Shown piece by piece: positions 6,928-15,063 of a DNA stretch of 30,407 bases. This stretch comes from Treponema_I sp045631425. Its GTDB lineage: Bacteria > Spirochaetota > Spirochaetia > Treponematales > Treponemataceae. The number at the start of each line of letters is the position of its first letter. The first letter of the stretch is position 1. A model generated the notes under the pieces. That model made no database searches. It worked only from the letters and a program-made list of their open reading frames with translations, and had not been told where the DNA came from. The translations under genes were made by a program, and so were the position numbers. The stretch lies in contig JAZQUR010000060.1 in the NCBI GenBank assembly GCA_045631425.1, positions 1 to 30,407 on the forward strand, read 5' to 3'.

Positions 6928-7602
6928 ATGATTTTTTGTGTTGATGATGATTCTGCAATTCGTGATATTGAAGTTTACACTTTGCAACAAACTGGGTTTA
7001 AGGCAAAAGGTTTGTCTTGTGCCGACGAATTGTTTTTGGAATTAAAAAAAGCAATTCCAGATTTGATTATTCTTGATATTATGATGGCTGGAAAAGATGG
7101 CATTCAAATTTTAAAAGAGTTAAAATCAAATCAAAAATATGCAAATATTCCTGTGATTATGGCAACTGCAAAAGGTTCTGAAATGGATAAAATCTATGGG
7201 CTTGATTTAGGCTCTGACGATTATCTTGTAAAACCTTTTAGCGTTATGGAAATGGTTTCTAGAGTTAAGGCTGTTCTTCGGCGATACAATAAGTCAAACA
7301 ATCAGGAAGAAAAGACAATTCAAGATGGCTGTTTGGTTTTGAACAAGGAAGAACATTCGGTTTTTATCAATCAGGAAAAAATCAATCTTACAATCAAAGA
7401 GTTTTCACTTTTGGAAATTCTTTTATCAACTCAAAGAAAAGTTTTTACTCGTGAAGAGCTTCTTTCAAAAGTTTGGGGAATGGATTTTGCAGGAGAAACT
7501 AGAACTGTTGATGTTCACATAAAAACTTTGCGGAAAAAACTTAATGAGTACGGGGCAAAAATCAAAACTCACGTGGGACTTGGTTACAGTTACGGAGAAT
7601 AA
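6928..7602 (+). CDS. Two-component response regulator, OmpR/PhoB family
   Basis: The 224-residue protein has a receiver domain (about 1-117) with acidic pocket D6-D7-D8, phosphoacceptor D50 in LIILDIMM, T80 and K102 in LVKPF, and a C-terminal winged helix (about 128-222) with LTIKEFSLLEILL and RTVDVHIKTLRKKL. It is a DNA-binding transcription regulator phosphorylated by the kinase encoded 2 bases downstream. Overall it is closest to PhoB/PhoP types. AGAAGGA at 6914-6920 supports the ATG. No phosphate-transport or phoU gene is in the window, so phosphate sensing is only suggested by family resemblance and the upstream repeats. Confidence 0.92.
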   Translation: MIFCVDDDSAIRDIEVYTLQQTGFKAKGLSCADELFLELKKAIPDLIILDIMMAGKDGIQILKELKSNQKYANIPVIMATAKGSEMDKIYGLDLGSDDYLVKPFSVMEMVSRVKAVLRRYNKSNNQEEKTIQDGCLVLNKEEHSVFINQEKINLTIKEFSLLEILLSTQRKVFTREELLSKVWGMDFAGETRTVDVHIKTLRKKLNEYGAKIKTHVGLGYSYGE

Positions 7603-7604
7603 TT

Positions 7605-8954
7605 ATGAGTAAAAAAATATTTCGGGCAATTTTTTTTGTAAGTACATTTTTTCTTTTAATCAGTTTTTTTGTAATTTCTGGGATTTTGTATAGCGAGTTT
7701 TTAGAAAATGAAAAATCATATTTGCGAACAGAAATTAAGTTTTTAAAAGAATTATTATCATCACAGGATGATTTTTTACAAAAATTCAAAAGTGACACAT
7801 ATCGCCTAACTTTGATTTCGGAAGATGGGGAAGTGATTTTTGATTCAAAAGCAAATATCAACGATATGAACAATCACATCAATCGCAAAGAAATTGAAAA
7901 AGCCATTGAAATTGGTTCTGGTGAAAGTTTGCGATATTCAGACACTTTGCTTGAAAAAACAATTTACATTGCAACAATTTTGCCAAATCAAAATATTCTT
8001 CGCATTTCCACAAATATCAACACAATTTGGGCAATGATTTTTGAACTTGTTCCAACTTTCTTCCTAATTTTTGTGATTTTGACAATTTGCTGTGGATTTT
8101 TATCAAATTATCTTGCAAAACAAATTATAGCGCCATTAAACAAATTGAATCTTGATAATCCAATGGAAAATCAGATTTATGATGAAGTTTCCCCTTTGCT
8201 TTACCGCATTCACAAGCAAAATAAAAAAATCAAAGAACAAATGAAAGATTTGCAACAAAAAATTGATGAAAAAATCGAAATGCAAAAAGTAAAAGAAGAA
8301 TTTAGTGCCAATGTGAGTCACGAACTAAAAACACCCTTGCAATCCATTATTGGTTACACGGAACTTTTTGAAAATAATTTAGTAAAACCAGAAGATTCTG
8401 GAAAATTTATTGGAAATATTAAAAAAGAATCTTTGCGTTTGGTTGCTTTGATAAGCGATATTATCCATCTTTCTGAATTGGACGAAATTGAAAAAGTGAA
8501 ATTTGAAAAAGTTGATTTAGCTGAAGTGATTTCTGAAACTATTTCTTTGCTCACAAGTTCTGCTTCAAAACGAAACGTAACCCTGCATTTTGAAAATAAA
8601 ATCGGTACGGGAATTGTTCAAGGTGTACCAAATTACATTCAAGAAATTGTTTACAATTTGATTGATAACGCCATTCGCTACAACAAAGAAGGCGGCAAAG
8701 TTTTTGTTTCACTAGAAAAACTTCAAAATGGCAAAGTAGAATTTTCTGTAAAAGACACAGGAATTGGAATCCCAGAAGAATATCAACAAAGAGTTTTTGA
8801 ACGATTTTTTAGAGTAGATAAAAGCCATTCCAGAGAAACTGGCGGAACCGGTCTTGGACTTTCCATCGTAAAACACGCCGCAAAAATCCAAAACGCAAAA
8901 CTCACCCTAGAAAGCCAAGAAAACCACGGAACAAGAATTGCTGTTGTGTTTTAA
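7605..8954 (+). CDS. Sensor histidine kinase, PhoR-like
   Basis: The 449-residue membrane kinase has a TM helix at about 8-29, an extracytoplasmic sensor region of about 115 residues (30-144), a second TM helix at about 147-168, and a coiled linker (about 200-230) without a clear HAMP consensus. The kinase core is complete: H-box SHELKTPL with H239, N-box NLIDNAIRYN (351-360), G1 DTGIGIP (384-390), F-box FERFFRV (398-404) and G2 GGTGLGLS (413-420). It should autophosphorylate on H239 and pass phosphate to D50 of the regulator. The ATG follows the regulator stop by 2 bases, so translation is coupled. A shared convergent terminator follows immediately. Confidence 0.92.
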   Translation: MSKKIFRAIFFVSTFFLLISFFVISGILYSEFLENEKSYLRTEIKFLKELLSSQDDFLQKFKSDTYRLTLISEDGEVIFDSKANINDMNNHINRKEIEKAIEIGSGESLRYSDTLLEKTIYIATILPNQNILRISTNINTIWAMIFELVPTFFLIFVILTICCGFLSNYLAKQIIAPLNKLNLDNPMENQIYDEVSPLLYRIHKQNKKIKEQMKDLQQKIDEKIEMQKVKEEFSANVSHELKTPLQSIIGYTELFENNLVKPEDSGKFIGNIKKESLRLVALISDIIHLSELDEIEKVKFEKVDLAEVISETISLLTSSASKRNVTLHFENKIGTGIVQGVPNYIQEIVYNLIDNAIRYNKEGGKVFVSLEKLQNGKVEFSVKDTGIGIPEEYQQRVFERFFRVDKSHSRETGGTGLGLSIVKHAAKIQNAKLTLESQENHGTRIAVVF

Positions 8955-8955
8955 C

Positions 8956-8993
8956 AAAAAAAAGAGGATTCAGCCAAACCACTAAATCCTCTT
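8956..8993. terminator. Bidirectional terminator between kinase and lipoprotein genes
   Basis: Nine-base arms AAGAGGATT (8962-8970) and AATCCTCTT (8985-8993) enclose a 14-base loop. An A run at 8956-8963 becomes a strong U tract on the minus strand, so it is best for the lipoprotein gene; on the + strand the tail (ATCATTTTC) is weaker. Confidence 0.75.
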
Positions 8994-9011
8994 ATCATTT
9001 TCAAAGTTTTT

Positions 9012-10721
9012 CTATTCCACGCTAGTTAGGGAAACGCGCCCAGCTGCTAAACCGTATTTTGAAAACAAGAAGCTTTCCAAAACGTTAGCAGCATCTACAA
9101 AGCCTTGGGCATTTGTATCTCGCACATATTTTGCTAATTCGGGAATTGCTTTTAGAACAGTTCCGCGATTAGCAAGATTACCTGCAAAATATGATGGGAT
9201 TCCAGCAACAGACTGCTGTAACAAGTATGCCATCAATTCATTTCGCATAAGATATGGGTCGTTAGGGTCGTAGCCTAAACTTGGTTGAGATGCGAAAAAT
9301 CCTTGCAAAAATTGTAAGCTTTTTGTGTCGATAATGTCGTAAATCACATCTACAATATTTCTAAATTCTTCGTCTACAAAGTAGATTCCGTGAACGCCTT
9401 CATGAGCAACAAACTGTGCCCGTAAATAATCTGCCGATTCTTTTGAAATGGAAATAATGGCACCCTCGCCTTCTTTGTATCCCTCTTCAGTTTTGATAAT
9501 GATTTTTGTATCTTCCAAAATACTGCATAAATCTTTTTCCATTTGATTTAGTGGAAAGTTTTCTTTTTCTGCTAAATCATAAAAAGCCGCCAAAGTTTCA
9601 GCCCGATAATCGTGAGCATTAAATCCGTGAAGATCTTTTATTTCATCATCACTGGCGAGACGACCTCTAAAGCCTTCTTTTTCTGTGAAAAATGCAATGC
9701 GTTTTAGCAAATCGTCTTGAACTGCGTAATTTCTTGTATCGAAAATCAAAATATTTGGAAATTGTTCCCATGCAAAAACTTCGAAATCAGGATTTCGCCA
9801 TTTTTTTTCGTCCCACTTCAAAATCAAGTATGGGTCAACTAAAATTGGCTCAAAATCATTTGTTTTTTCTTCAAAATAGCAAACAACACTTTCTAGCATT
9901 TCAGAATTTTCTGTGATTGTTAATTTTCCAAAACCAGCTTGAAATCGTTCTGGATACAAATTCACAGGAGCTTGATTTGGGCTACGTCTAATTACCAAGG
10001 TTTCTTTTCCATAATTGATTTTTACCTTGTTTTGAAAGCCAAGTTCCCCTAAATCTTCGTTATTATCTCTAAAGCTAATTTCATATTTTGGTTTTTCAGA
10101 ACTCAAAGCCAAAACCTTTGCATCAGAAAAATCTAGGAAACTAGGATTTTCAGACAAAATTGTGCCACCGTTTGGGCCAAATCCGTACCAAAAAATTGTG
10201 TTTTCTTGATTTTCAGTTTCTTCGTCATTTTGATTTTTGTAATTTTGATCAAAACCTAAAGCAGCTTTTGCTGTGGTAATTTCTTGTAATACAAGAGGAT
10301 TTTCTGAATAAACTAAAAATCCTTTGATAGAATCTTTTGTTTCTTGTAAAATTCCAAAATCAATTTTTGAATAATCTGCATCACTTGAAAGTAAAACATT
10401 GCAAGTATTTCTGCTTGGCAATTTTGAAATCAATTTTGAACCTTTAAAATCTGTTTCGAAAAGGAAGGCAACTGTAACTTCTGTGGATTTGTTTACCTTT
10501 CCGAAAGTTAAAGAAAGAGCATTTTGATTATCGTTAAAAAAGTTTTTTCCAAAGGAATAAAACATATAAGAACCATTTTCACCAGAAATCTCATAATTTT
10601 TTGCATTTTGGTTTAATGGTTTTACTTTATTTGAACTAGAACATGAAGTTAAAGTAATTGTAAAAATTGATAAAAATATAATTCCAAAAATAAAAAATCG
10701 TTTAGCAAAGTTTTTCTTCAT
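9012..10721 (-). CDS. Lipoprotein with gluzincin-like HExxH motif
   Basis: The 569-residue product begins with a lipoprotein signal: KK and RFF basic residues, a hydrophobic stretch at 9-23 and a lipobox-like LTSC with C27, so it is probably anchored in a membrane on the periplasmic side or outside. The first 300 residues look beta-rich and I do not recognise them. The C-terminal part has FVAHEGVHGIYF, an HExxH zinc motif at 440-444, and about 50 residues later NELMAYLLQ with E495, a plausible third ligand as in gluzincin peptidases. A membrane-anchored metallopeptidase is a fair inference; a degenerate structural domain is the alternative. The ATG has no ribosome binding site, and a TATATT lies 6 bases upstream, suggesting a leaderless mRNA. 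Confidence 0.75.
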   Translation of the reverse strand: MKKNFAKRFFIFGIIFLSIFTITLTSCSSSNKVKPLNQNAKNYEISGENGSYMFYSFGKNFFNDNQNALSLTFGKVNKSTEVTVAFLFETDFKGSKLISKLPSRNTCNVLLSSDADYSKIDFGILQETKDSIKGFLVYSENPLVLQEITTAKAALGFDQNYKNQNDEETENQENTIFWYGFGPNGGTILSENPSFLDFSDAKVLALSSEKPKYEISFRDNNEDLGELGFQNKVKINYGKETLVIRRSPNQAPVNLYPERFQAGFGKLTITENSEMLESVVCYFEEKTNDFEPILVDPYLILKWDEKKWRNPDFEVFAWEQFPNILIFDTRNYAVQDDLLKRIAFFTEKEGFRGRLASDDEIKDLHGFNAHDYRAETLAAFYDLAEKENFPLNQMEKDLCSILEDTKIIIKTEEGYKEGEGAIISISKESADYLRAQFVAHEGVHGIYFVDEEFRNIVDVIYDIIDTKSLQFLQGFFASQPSLGYDPNDPYLMRNELMAYLLQQSVAGIPSYFAGNLANRGTVLKAIPELAKYVRDTNAQGFVDAANVLESFLFSKYGLAAGRVSLTSVE

Positions 10722-10727
10722 TGTTTA

Positions 10728-10736
10728 AATATAGCA
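10728..10736 (-). promoter_or_regulatory. Extended -10 promoter of the lipoprotein gene
   Basis: Read on the minus strand, TGCTATATT (extended -10, TATATT at 10733-10728) lies 6 bases before the ATG at 10721. Transcription would start at or next to the A of the ATG. The -35 region (TAGCAT) is poor, which an extended -10 can tolerate. Confidence 0.45.
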
Positions 10737-10771
10737 AAGATTTAATTTTAATGCTATGTTTATTTTGGTTT

Positions 10772-11260
10772 ATGAAAGATATTTTAGCAATTATTCCCCA
10801 TGGAAATGTAAAGTCTGAACTTATAAAGTTTTTTTCTCAATATCAAAGGGATTTTTTCCCAATTTTTCCGGTTTGTATTCCTTTGGCAGAAGTAGATTTT
10901 TCAAAAATCACACTTAAAGAATTAAAATCTCAGTTTTCTTCCACTAAAATCACTTTGGAAACTTTGCAACTAGTTGATATTTGGGACGTAAAAAATATCG
11001 CTGCCCTTTCTGCAAAAATTCATAATTTTGATAAAATTCCCGTTTTAGCCAATTTTGATAAAAATTATTTTTGTCCCTTGGGATTTTTAAAATCCACATC
11101 AGATTCTCTAGAAATTGATATAAAAACTGATTTCAAAATTGATTTTAAGATTTTCCAGTTAGTTCATCTTCGCTTTGAAAAAGAAAAAAGCTCAAAATTA
11201 GCAGATTTGCCAACTTTGAGCTTTTCATACACAATTTTAGAAAGTATTTGGTGTAAATAA
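10772..11260 (+). CDS. Hypothetical cytoplasmic protein
   Basis: I do not recognise this protein. The frame is open from a TTG at 10721, adjacent to the divergent lipoprotein start, but the ATG at 10772 (MKDILAIIPHGNVKSEL, 162 residues) gives a more protein-like N-terminus; neither has a clear ribosome site. It is a mixed alpha/beta sequence with no signal peptide. An inverted repeat inside its last 25 codons acts as a terminator for one or both convergent genes. It stands alone between the lipoprotein and purN, with no operon partners. The N-terminal hydrophobic beta strand (DILAIIPHG) followed by a helix could be the start of a small enzyme fold, which is speculation. Confidence 0.6.
   Translation: MKDILAIIPHGNVKSELIKFFSQYQRDFFPIFPVCIPLAEVDFSKITLKELKSQFSSTKITLETLQLVDIWDVKNIAALSAKIHNFDKIPVLANFDKNYFCPLGFLKSTSDSLEIDIKTDFKIDFKIFQLVHLRFEKEKSSKLADLPTLSFSYTILESIWCK
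11187..11224. terminator. Hairpin inside the 3' end of the hypothetical gene, terminator for purN
   Basis: Ten-base arms AAAGCTCAAA (11187-11196) and TTTGAGCTTT (11215-11224) enclose an 18-base loop. On the minus strand it is followed by a U-rich stretch (11180-11186) and lies 55 bases past the purN stop, so purN transcription probably ends inside the convergent gene. It codes protein on the + strand. Confidence 0.55.
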
Positions 11261-11277
11261 TTCTTTCTAGAAACTAA

Positions 11278-11916
11278 TTATTTTTTCAATTCCTTACACA
11301 ACAAAATCAAACCTTCTACCATTGCTTGGTGTTCTTCTGGTGCAATTCGGGCGTATAAAGTTTCGGGTGTATCGTTTTCCATAACTGGTACTTTTTTTTG
11401 CAAAAGGATTTTTCCAGTATCACATCCTGCATCTACAAGGTGAATTGTACATCCACTTTCTTTTTCTTTTGCAGCGAGGACTGCTTCGTGAACGTTGTGT
11501 CCCCACATTCCAACGCCACCAAATTTTGGTAAAAGTGCTGGGTGTAAGTTAATAATCTTGTTAGAATATTCATTCACAATTTCACCAGATAAAACTGTTA
11601 AAAATCCTGCCAAAACGATAGCGTCTATTTCGTTTTCTCTACAAAGCTCTAAAACCTTGTTAGAAACTGCACTTCTTTTTTCTTCGATTGAAGCATTTTG
11701 TGCAACTTCTTTTCCCATAACAGAATATGGACTTGCAACTTCAGTTTTGATATTTGCATTTTTTCCACGCTCTAATGCATAAGCATTTTTTGAGCTAGAA
11801 ACAATGAGACTAATTGTATATGGACAATCTTCTTTGTGAGCAATTTCGTAATCGATTAATGCTTGAAGATTTGTTCCACCACCAGATACTAAAACAGCTG
11901 TTTTTATCTTTTTCAT
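11278..11916 (-). CDS. purN: Phosphoribosylglycinamide formyltransferase
   Basis: The 212-residue enzyme transfers the formyl group of 10-formyl-tetrahydrofolate to GAR, the third step of de novo purine synthesis. It has the phosphate-binding SGGGTNLQAL (11-20), AGFLTVLS, and INLHPALLP, which supplies catalytic N123 and H125, with D162 or D166 in LVDAGCDTG as the usual acidic partner. The loop after HPALLPKF (GGVGMWGHNVHEAVL) differs from the classical YPGLHTHQ form of enterobacterial PurN but keeps a histidine nearby, so substrate geometry may vary slightly. GGAG lies 9 bases before the ATG. No other purine genes are adjacent. The 5' leader carries several palindromes described separately. 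Confidence 0.93.
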   Translation of the reverse strand: MKKIKTAVLVSGGGTNLQALIDYEIAHKEDCPYTISLIVSSSKNAYALERGKNANIKTEVASPYSVMGKEVAQNASIEEKRSAVSNKVLELCRENEIDAIVLAGFLTVLSGEIVNEYSNKIINLHPALLPKFGGVGMWGHNVHEAVLAAKEKESGCTIHLVDAGCDTGKILLQKKVPVMENDTPETLYARIAPEEHQAMVEGLILLCKELKK

Positions 11917-11941
11917 ACTCTTAAACTCCGTTTAATGGTTT

Positions 11942-12080
11942 TTCCAAGACTTTGGAAGAGTCAGCTTTGAAAAGCTGCAAACATTAGGGGTAGGAAACCC
12001 ACTCAGAGTCCGAAGGCCGTTGGTTTCCTACCCCTAAAACCCCGACCTTCCTCGGCCACGGCTTAGGGTTTCACCCTAAG
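11942..12080. repeat. Cluster of palindromes between hslU and purN
   Basis: Four perfect inverted repeats stand side by side: TTCCAA/TTGGAA (11942-11957), CAGCTT/AAGCTG (11962-11977), a 16-base arm pair at 11984-11999 and 12022-12037 (TTAGGGGTAGGAAACC and complement, 22-base loop), and CTTAGGG/CCCTAAG (12062-12080). The block is clearly richer in GC than its surroundings. None has the U tract of a standard terminator. It looks like a REP/MITE-type intergenic element or a structured leader of purN. The rest of the 221-base gap (11917-12137) holds only a weak AGGAT/ATCCT hairpin at 12102-12116. Confidence 0.6.
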
Positions 12081-12137
12081 AACCCAAAAAATAACATAAT
12101 TAGGATATAAAATCCTTCATTTTCAAGTATTTTATTT

Positions 12138-13574
12138 TTATAAAATATATTTTGACAAGTCTTGGTTTTGTACAATGCCCTTTAGTTTTTCGTCAACATA
12201 ATCTGCTGTGATTTCGATTGTTTCGCCAGCATGAGCATCAGCTTCAAAAGACAAATCTTCCAAAAGTGTTTCCATAATTGTGTGAAGACGTCTTGCACCA
12301 ATATTTTCTACTTTTTGGTTTACGTCTGCTGCCAATGTACTTAATCTATCAATTGATTCTTCAGTAAATTTGATAGTAACATTTTCTGTTTCCAAAAGGC
12401 TTGTATACTGTTTTGTTAAAGCGTTTTTTGGTTCAGTTAGAATACGCTTAAAGTCCTCTGCACTAAGTGATTCAAGTTCCACACGAAGTGGGAAACGGCC
12501 TTGAAGTTCTGGAATTAAATCGCTTGGTTTTGAAACGTTAAAAGCACCAGCTGCAATAAACAAAATGTGAGTTGTATCAATTACGCCAAATTTTGTGTTT
12601 ACATTTGAGCCTTCCACGATTGGCAAAATATCCCGTTGAACACCTTCACGAGAAACGTCTTGCCCACCACTGTTTGAACCTTTGCCAGCGATTTTATCAA
12701 TTTCGTCAATAAAAATGATACCCATTTCTTGAACACGATTTCTAGCTTCTTCTGCAACCTTGTCTGGGTCAGTCATTTTATCAAGTTCTTCTTCTAAAAT
12801 GATTTTTCGAGCTTCTGCAATTGTAACTTGTTTTTTGCTTGAACGAGGACCAGAAAGCATTGTAGCAATTCCTTGCATTGCGTTTTCCATTTCTTCCATG
12901 TTTCCACCAGCAAAAATCTCGAAAGTTGGCATTTTATTTCCACGAGAAGCCACAACTTCTACAGTTCTGTCTTCTAGTTTGCCTTCACGAAGCATAACTC
13001 TGAATTTTTCACGAGTTTCTGCCATATTATTTTTTTCTGCTTCAGATTCTGCAGGAAGATTTTCTGGATTTGAAACAGCTGGTTGTCCCATACCAAAAAA
13101 TGTTTTTTTCTTTTTAGAATCTTTTCCGCTTCCTGGCAAAAGTAAATCAAGCAAAGCATCTTCAACTTTTTCTTCTGCTTTTACTCTCATATCATCTTGC
13201 ATTTCAGCTTTTACCATTTTGTAGCCAACTGCCATCAAATCACGAATCATAGATTCAACATCGCGACCAACGTAACCTACTTCAGTGTATTTTGTGGCTT
13301 CAACTTTTAGAAATGGTGCCCCGCAGAGTTTTGCTAAACGACGAGCAATTTCTGTTTTACCAACACCAGTTGGCCCAATCATCAAAATATTTTTTGGAGC
13401 GATTTCATCTCTGATTTCTTCAGGAAGTTTTAATCTTCTAGTTCTGTTTCTCAAAGCAATAGCTACAGATTTTTTTGCTTTTTGTTGACCAACAATATAA
13501 GTATCAAGTCTATTTACAATTTCTCTTGGAGTTAATTCTTCAAGAGCTTGTTTTTTTTCTTCAATAGTTTCCAT
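12138..13574 (-). CDS. hslU: HslU, ATPase subunit of the HslUV protease
   Basis: HslU unfolds and feeds proteins to HslV in the cytoplasm. Residue numbers here count from a TTG at 13583: Walker A GPTGVGKT (70-77), pore loop GYVGRD (103-108), a long intermediate domain (about 110-245), Walker B IIFIDEID (289-296), sensor-2 GARR (429-432) and the C-terminal DLSKYIL tail that docks into and activates HslV. I place the start at the ATG at 13574, giving 478 residues, because GAGGAT ends only 2 bases before the TTG but 11 before the ATG. That ribosome site overlaps the hslV stop, so the two are coupled. It is the last gene of the minus-strand block. Confidence 0.96.
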   Translation of the reverse strand: METIEEKKQALEELTPREIVNRLDTYIVGQQKAKKSVAIALRNRTRRLKLPEEIRDEIAPKNILMIGPTGVGKTEIARRLAKLCGAPFLKVEATKYTEVGYVGRDVESMIRDLMAVGYKMVKAEMQDDMRVKAEEKVEDALLDLLLPGSGKDSKKKKTFFGMGQPAVSNPENLPAESEAEKNNMAETREKFRVMLREGKLEDRTVEVVASRGNKMPTFEIFAGGNMEEMENAMQGIATMLSGPRSSKKQVTIAEARKIILEEELDKMTDPDKVAEEARNRVQEMGIIFIDEIDKIAGKGSNSGGQDVSREGVQRDILPIVEGSNVNTKFGVIDTTHILFIAAGAFNVSKPSDLIPELQGRFPLRVELESLSAEDFKRILTEPKNALTKQYTSLLETENVTIKFTEESIDRLSTLAADVNQKVENIGARRLHTIMETLLEDLSFEADAHAGETIEITADYVDEKLKGIVQNQDLSKYIL

Positions 13575-13590
13575 ATTTTCCAAAATCCTC

Positions 13591-14130
13591 TTATAGTTCT
13601 TCTACTGTAATGTGATTGTTTGTGTAAATACAAATATCACCAGCAATTTTCAAACTTTTTTCAGCAATCTCTTTTGCAGAATAATTTGATGACTCAAGAT
13701 AAGCCAATGCTGCAGAATATGCGTAATTTCCACCAGAACCGATAGCCAAAACATCATTTTCTGGTTCGATAACATCACCGTTTCCTGAAATCAAAAGGAT
13801 TTTTTCTTTATTTGCAACTAAAAGAAGTGCTTCAAGATTACGTAGAGCCTTGTCTGTTCTCCACATTTTTGCAAGTTCTACAGCAGCTCTTGTAATATCT
13901 CCGTTGTATTCCCCAAGTTTTGCTTCAAACTTGTCAAAAAGGTTAAAAGCGTCTGCTGTAGCCCCTGCAAAGCCAGTTAAAACTCTACCTTCATACATTC
14001 TGCGTACTTTTCGGGCATTTCCCTTCATTACAGTGTTACCCATTGTAACTTGTCCATCACCAGCCATAGCCACGTGACCATCTTTTTTTACTGCAATAAC
14101 TGTTGTACTGCGCACTTTTTCGTAAGACAT
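13591..14130 (-). CDS. hslV: HslV, threonine peptidase subunit of HslUV
   Basis: The 179-residue proteasome-beta-like protein has the family start STTVIAVKKDGHVAMAGDGQVT. The nucleophile should be the first threonine of the TT pair (T9), exposed after removal of an eight-residue propeptide, longer than the single Met in E. coli. The GDGQVT and GNARKVRR segments and the SGGNYA region near 130 are conserved. It forms the double hexamer that degrades substrates supplied by HslU. AGGAA overlapping the xerC stop precedes the ATG, and 3 bases separate it from xerC. xerC-hslV-hslU order also occurs in Firmicutes (codV-clpQ-clpY), so this is an old arrangement. Confidence 0.96.
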   Translation of the reverse strand: MSYEKVRSTTVIAVKKDGHVAMAGDGQVTMGNTVMKGNARKVRRMYEGRVLTGFAGATADAFNLFDKFEAKLGEYNGDITRAAVELAKMWRTDKALRNLEALLLVANKEKILLISGNGDVIEPENDVLAIGSGGNYAYSAALAYLESSNYSAKEIAEKSLKIAGDICIYTNNHITVEEL

Positions 14131-14133
14131 CTA

Positions 14134-15063
14134 TCATTCCTTTCCGTGTGGATGTGCACGGTTATATATTTCTATCAGCTTTTCTGCTGTAATATGCGTA
14201 TATCGCTGGGTTGTGGAAATACTGGAGTGCCCCAAAAGTTCTTGAACAACCCGAATATCAGCCCCGTTATTTAGCATTGTTGTGGCAAAAGTATGCCGAA
14301 ATGCGTGAGGATTCATGTGTTTATTCGTTCCTTCCACAGATGTATATCTACTGATAATATAACGAATTCCACCATCAGTTAGAGGATTTCCCTGCTGATT
14401 GACAAATAAAAATCCCTTATCATTTGGAACTTTTACCCTTTCCTTTCGCTCTTGAATATAGAGTTTTAAAGCTTTCTTTGCATCTTCGGAAAAAAACACA
14501 TAACGCTGTTTTCGTCCCTTTCCCAAAACCAAAGCCGACTCAAAATCAGAAGAAATATCCTTTAGTTTTAAGCCCTGAATCTCAGAAACACGACAGCCAG
14601 TTGAATAAAGCACCTTAAAAAGGGCTTCGTCTCTACTAGGCCACAATAAAGCTTTTTCCTCTGGCAAATTGCAAAGTTCATTCACTTCTTCCTTTGTCAT
14701 AAAGCGAGGAAGTTTCTGTGGATTTTTCAAAGTTTTAACTTCAAAACTAGGGTTTATACTAATATACTGAAATCTTTTGCAATAGGCAAATAAAGATTTA
14801 AAAGCTGAAATAAATCTATTTACCTTTGCTGTAGAATAATTTTGTTTAACAAGAAAACTTACAGAAGTTCTCAAATCCTCTGTGGTAATTTCCGCTATAG
14901 AAAAACTTTCTTTTCCGTATTCCTTTCCATACAGAGTTGCAAGACTTTTTCCAAGAATCTCTAAATCAGTTTTGTATGCCAAAACCGTATGCTCTGAAAG
15001 TTTTTTTACAGATTCAATGTAAACAATAAATTCTTCTACAATCTCAGTAAAATTAGTTTTCAA
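14134..15063 (-). CDS. xerC: Tyrosine recombinase, XerC/CodV type
   Basis: The 309-residue protein has an N-terminal SAM-like core-binding domain (about 1-105) and a catalytic domain with the full set R158, K182, H253, R256, H279 and nucleophile Y288 (TGCRVSEIQGL, HAFRHTFAT, LLGHSSISTTQRYTH). It resolves chromosome dimers at dif together with a second Xer protein, probably the one encoded at 19287-20180. The only credible start is a TTG at 15063, overlapping the topA stop by 11 bases. No in-frame ATG exists nearby, so translation is probably coupled to topA and weak. Position before hslVU supports the XerC/CodV name over XerD. Confidence 0.9.
   Translation of the reverse strand: MKTNFTEIVEEFIVYIESVKKLSEHTVLAYKTDLEILGKSLATLYGKEYGKESFSIAEITTEDLRTSVSFLVKQNYSTAKVNRFISAFKSLFAYCKRFQYISINPSFEVKTLKNPQKLPRFMTKEEVNELCNLPEEKALLWPSRDEALFKVLYSTGCRVSEIQGLKLKDISSDFESALVLGKGRKQRYVFFSEDAKKALKLYIQERKERVKVPNDKGFLFVNQQGNPLTDGGIRYIISRYTSVEGTNKHMNPHAFRHTFATTMLNNGADIRVVQELLGHSSISTTQRYTHITAEKLIEIYNRAHPHGKE

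Noticed and set aside
10721..10771. TTG start at 10721 for the + strand hypothetical gene
   Set aside because: No ribosome site, and the stretch carries the promoter of the divergent lipoprotein gene; kept only as an alternative.
12974..13165. Antisense or alternative-frame small proteins inside hslU, ftsZ, topA and murF
   Set aside because: They are frame shadows of strongly conserved genes without their own ribosome sites.
13575..13583. TTG start for hslU
   Set aside because: The ribosome site is only 2 bases before it; the ATG at 13574 is better placed.
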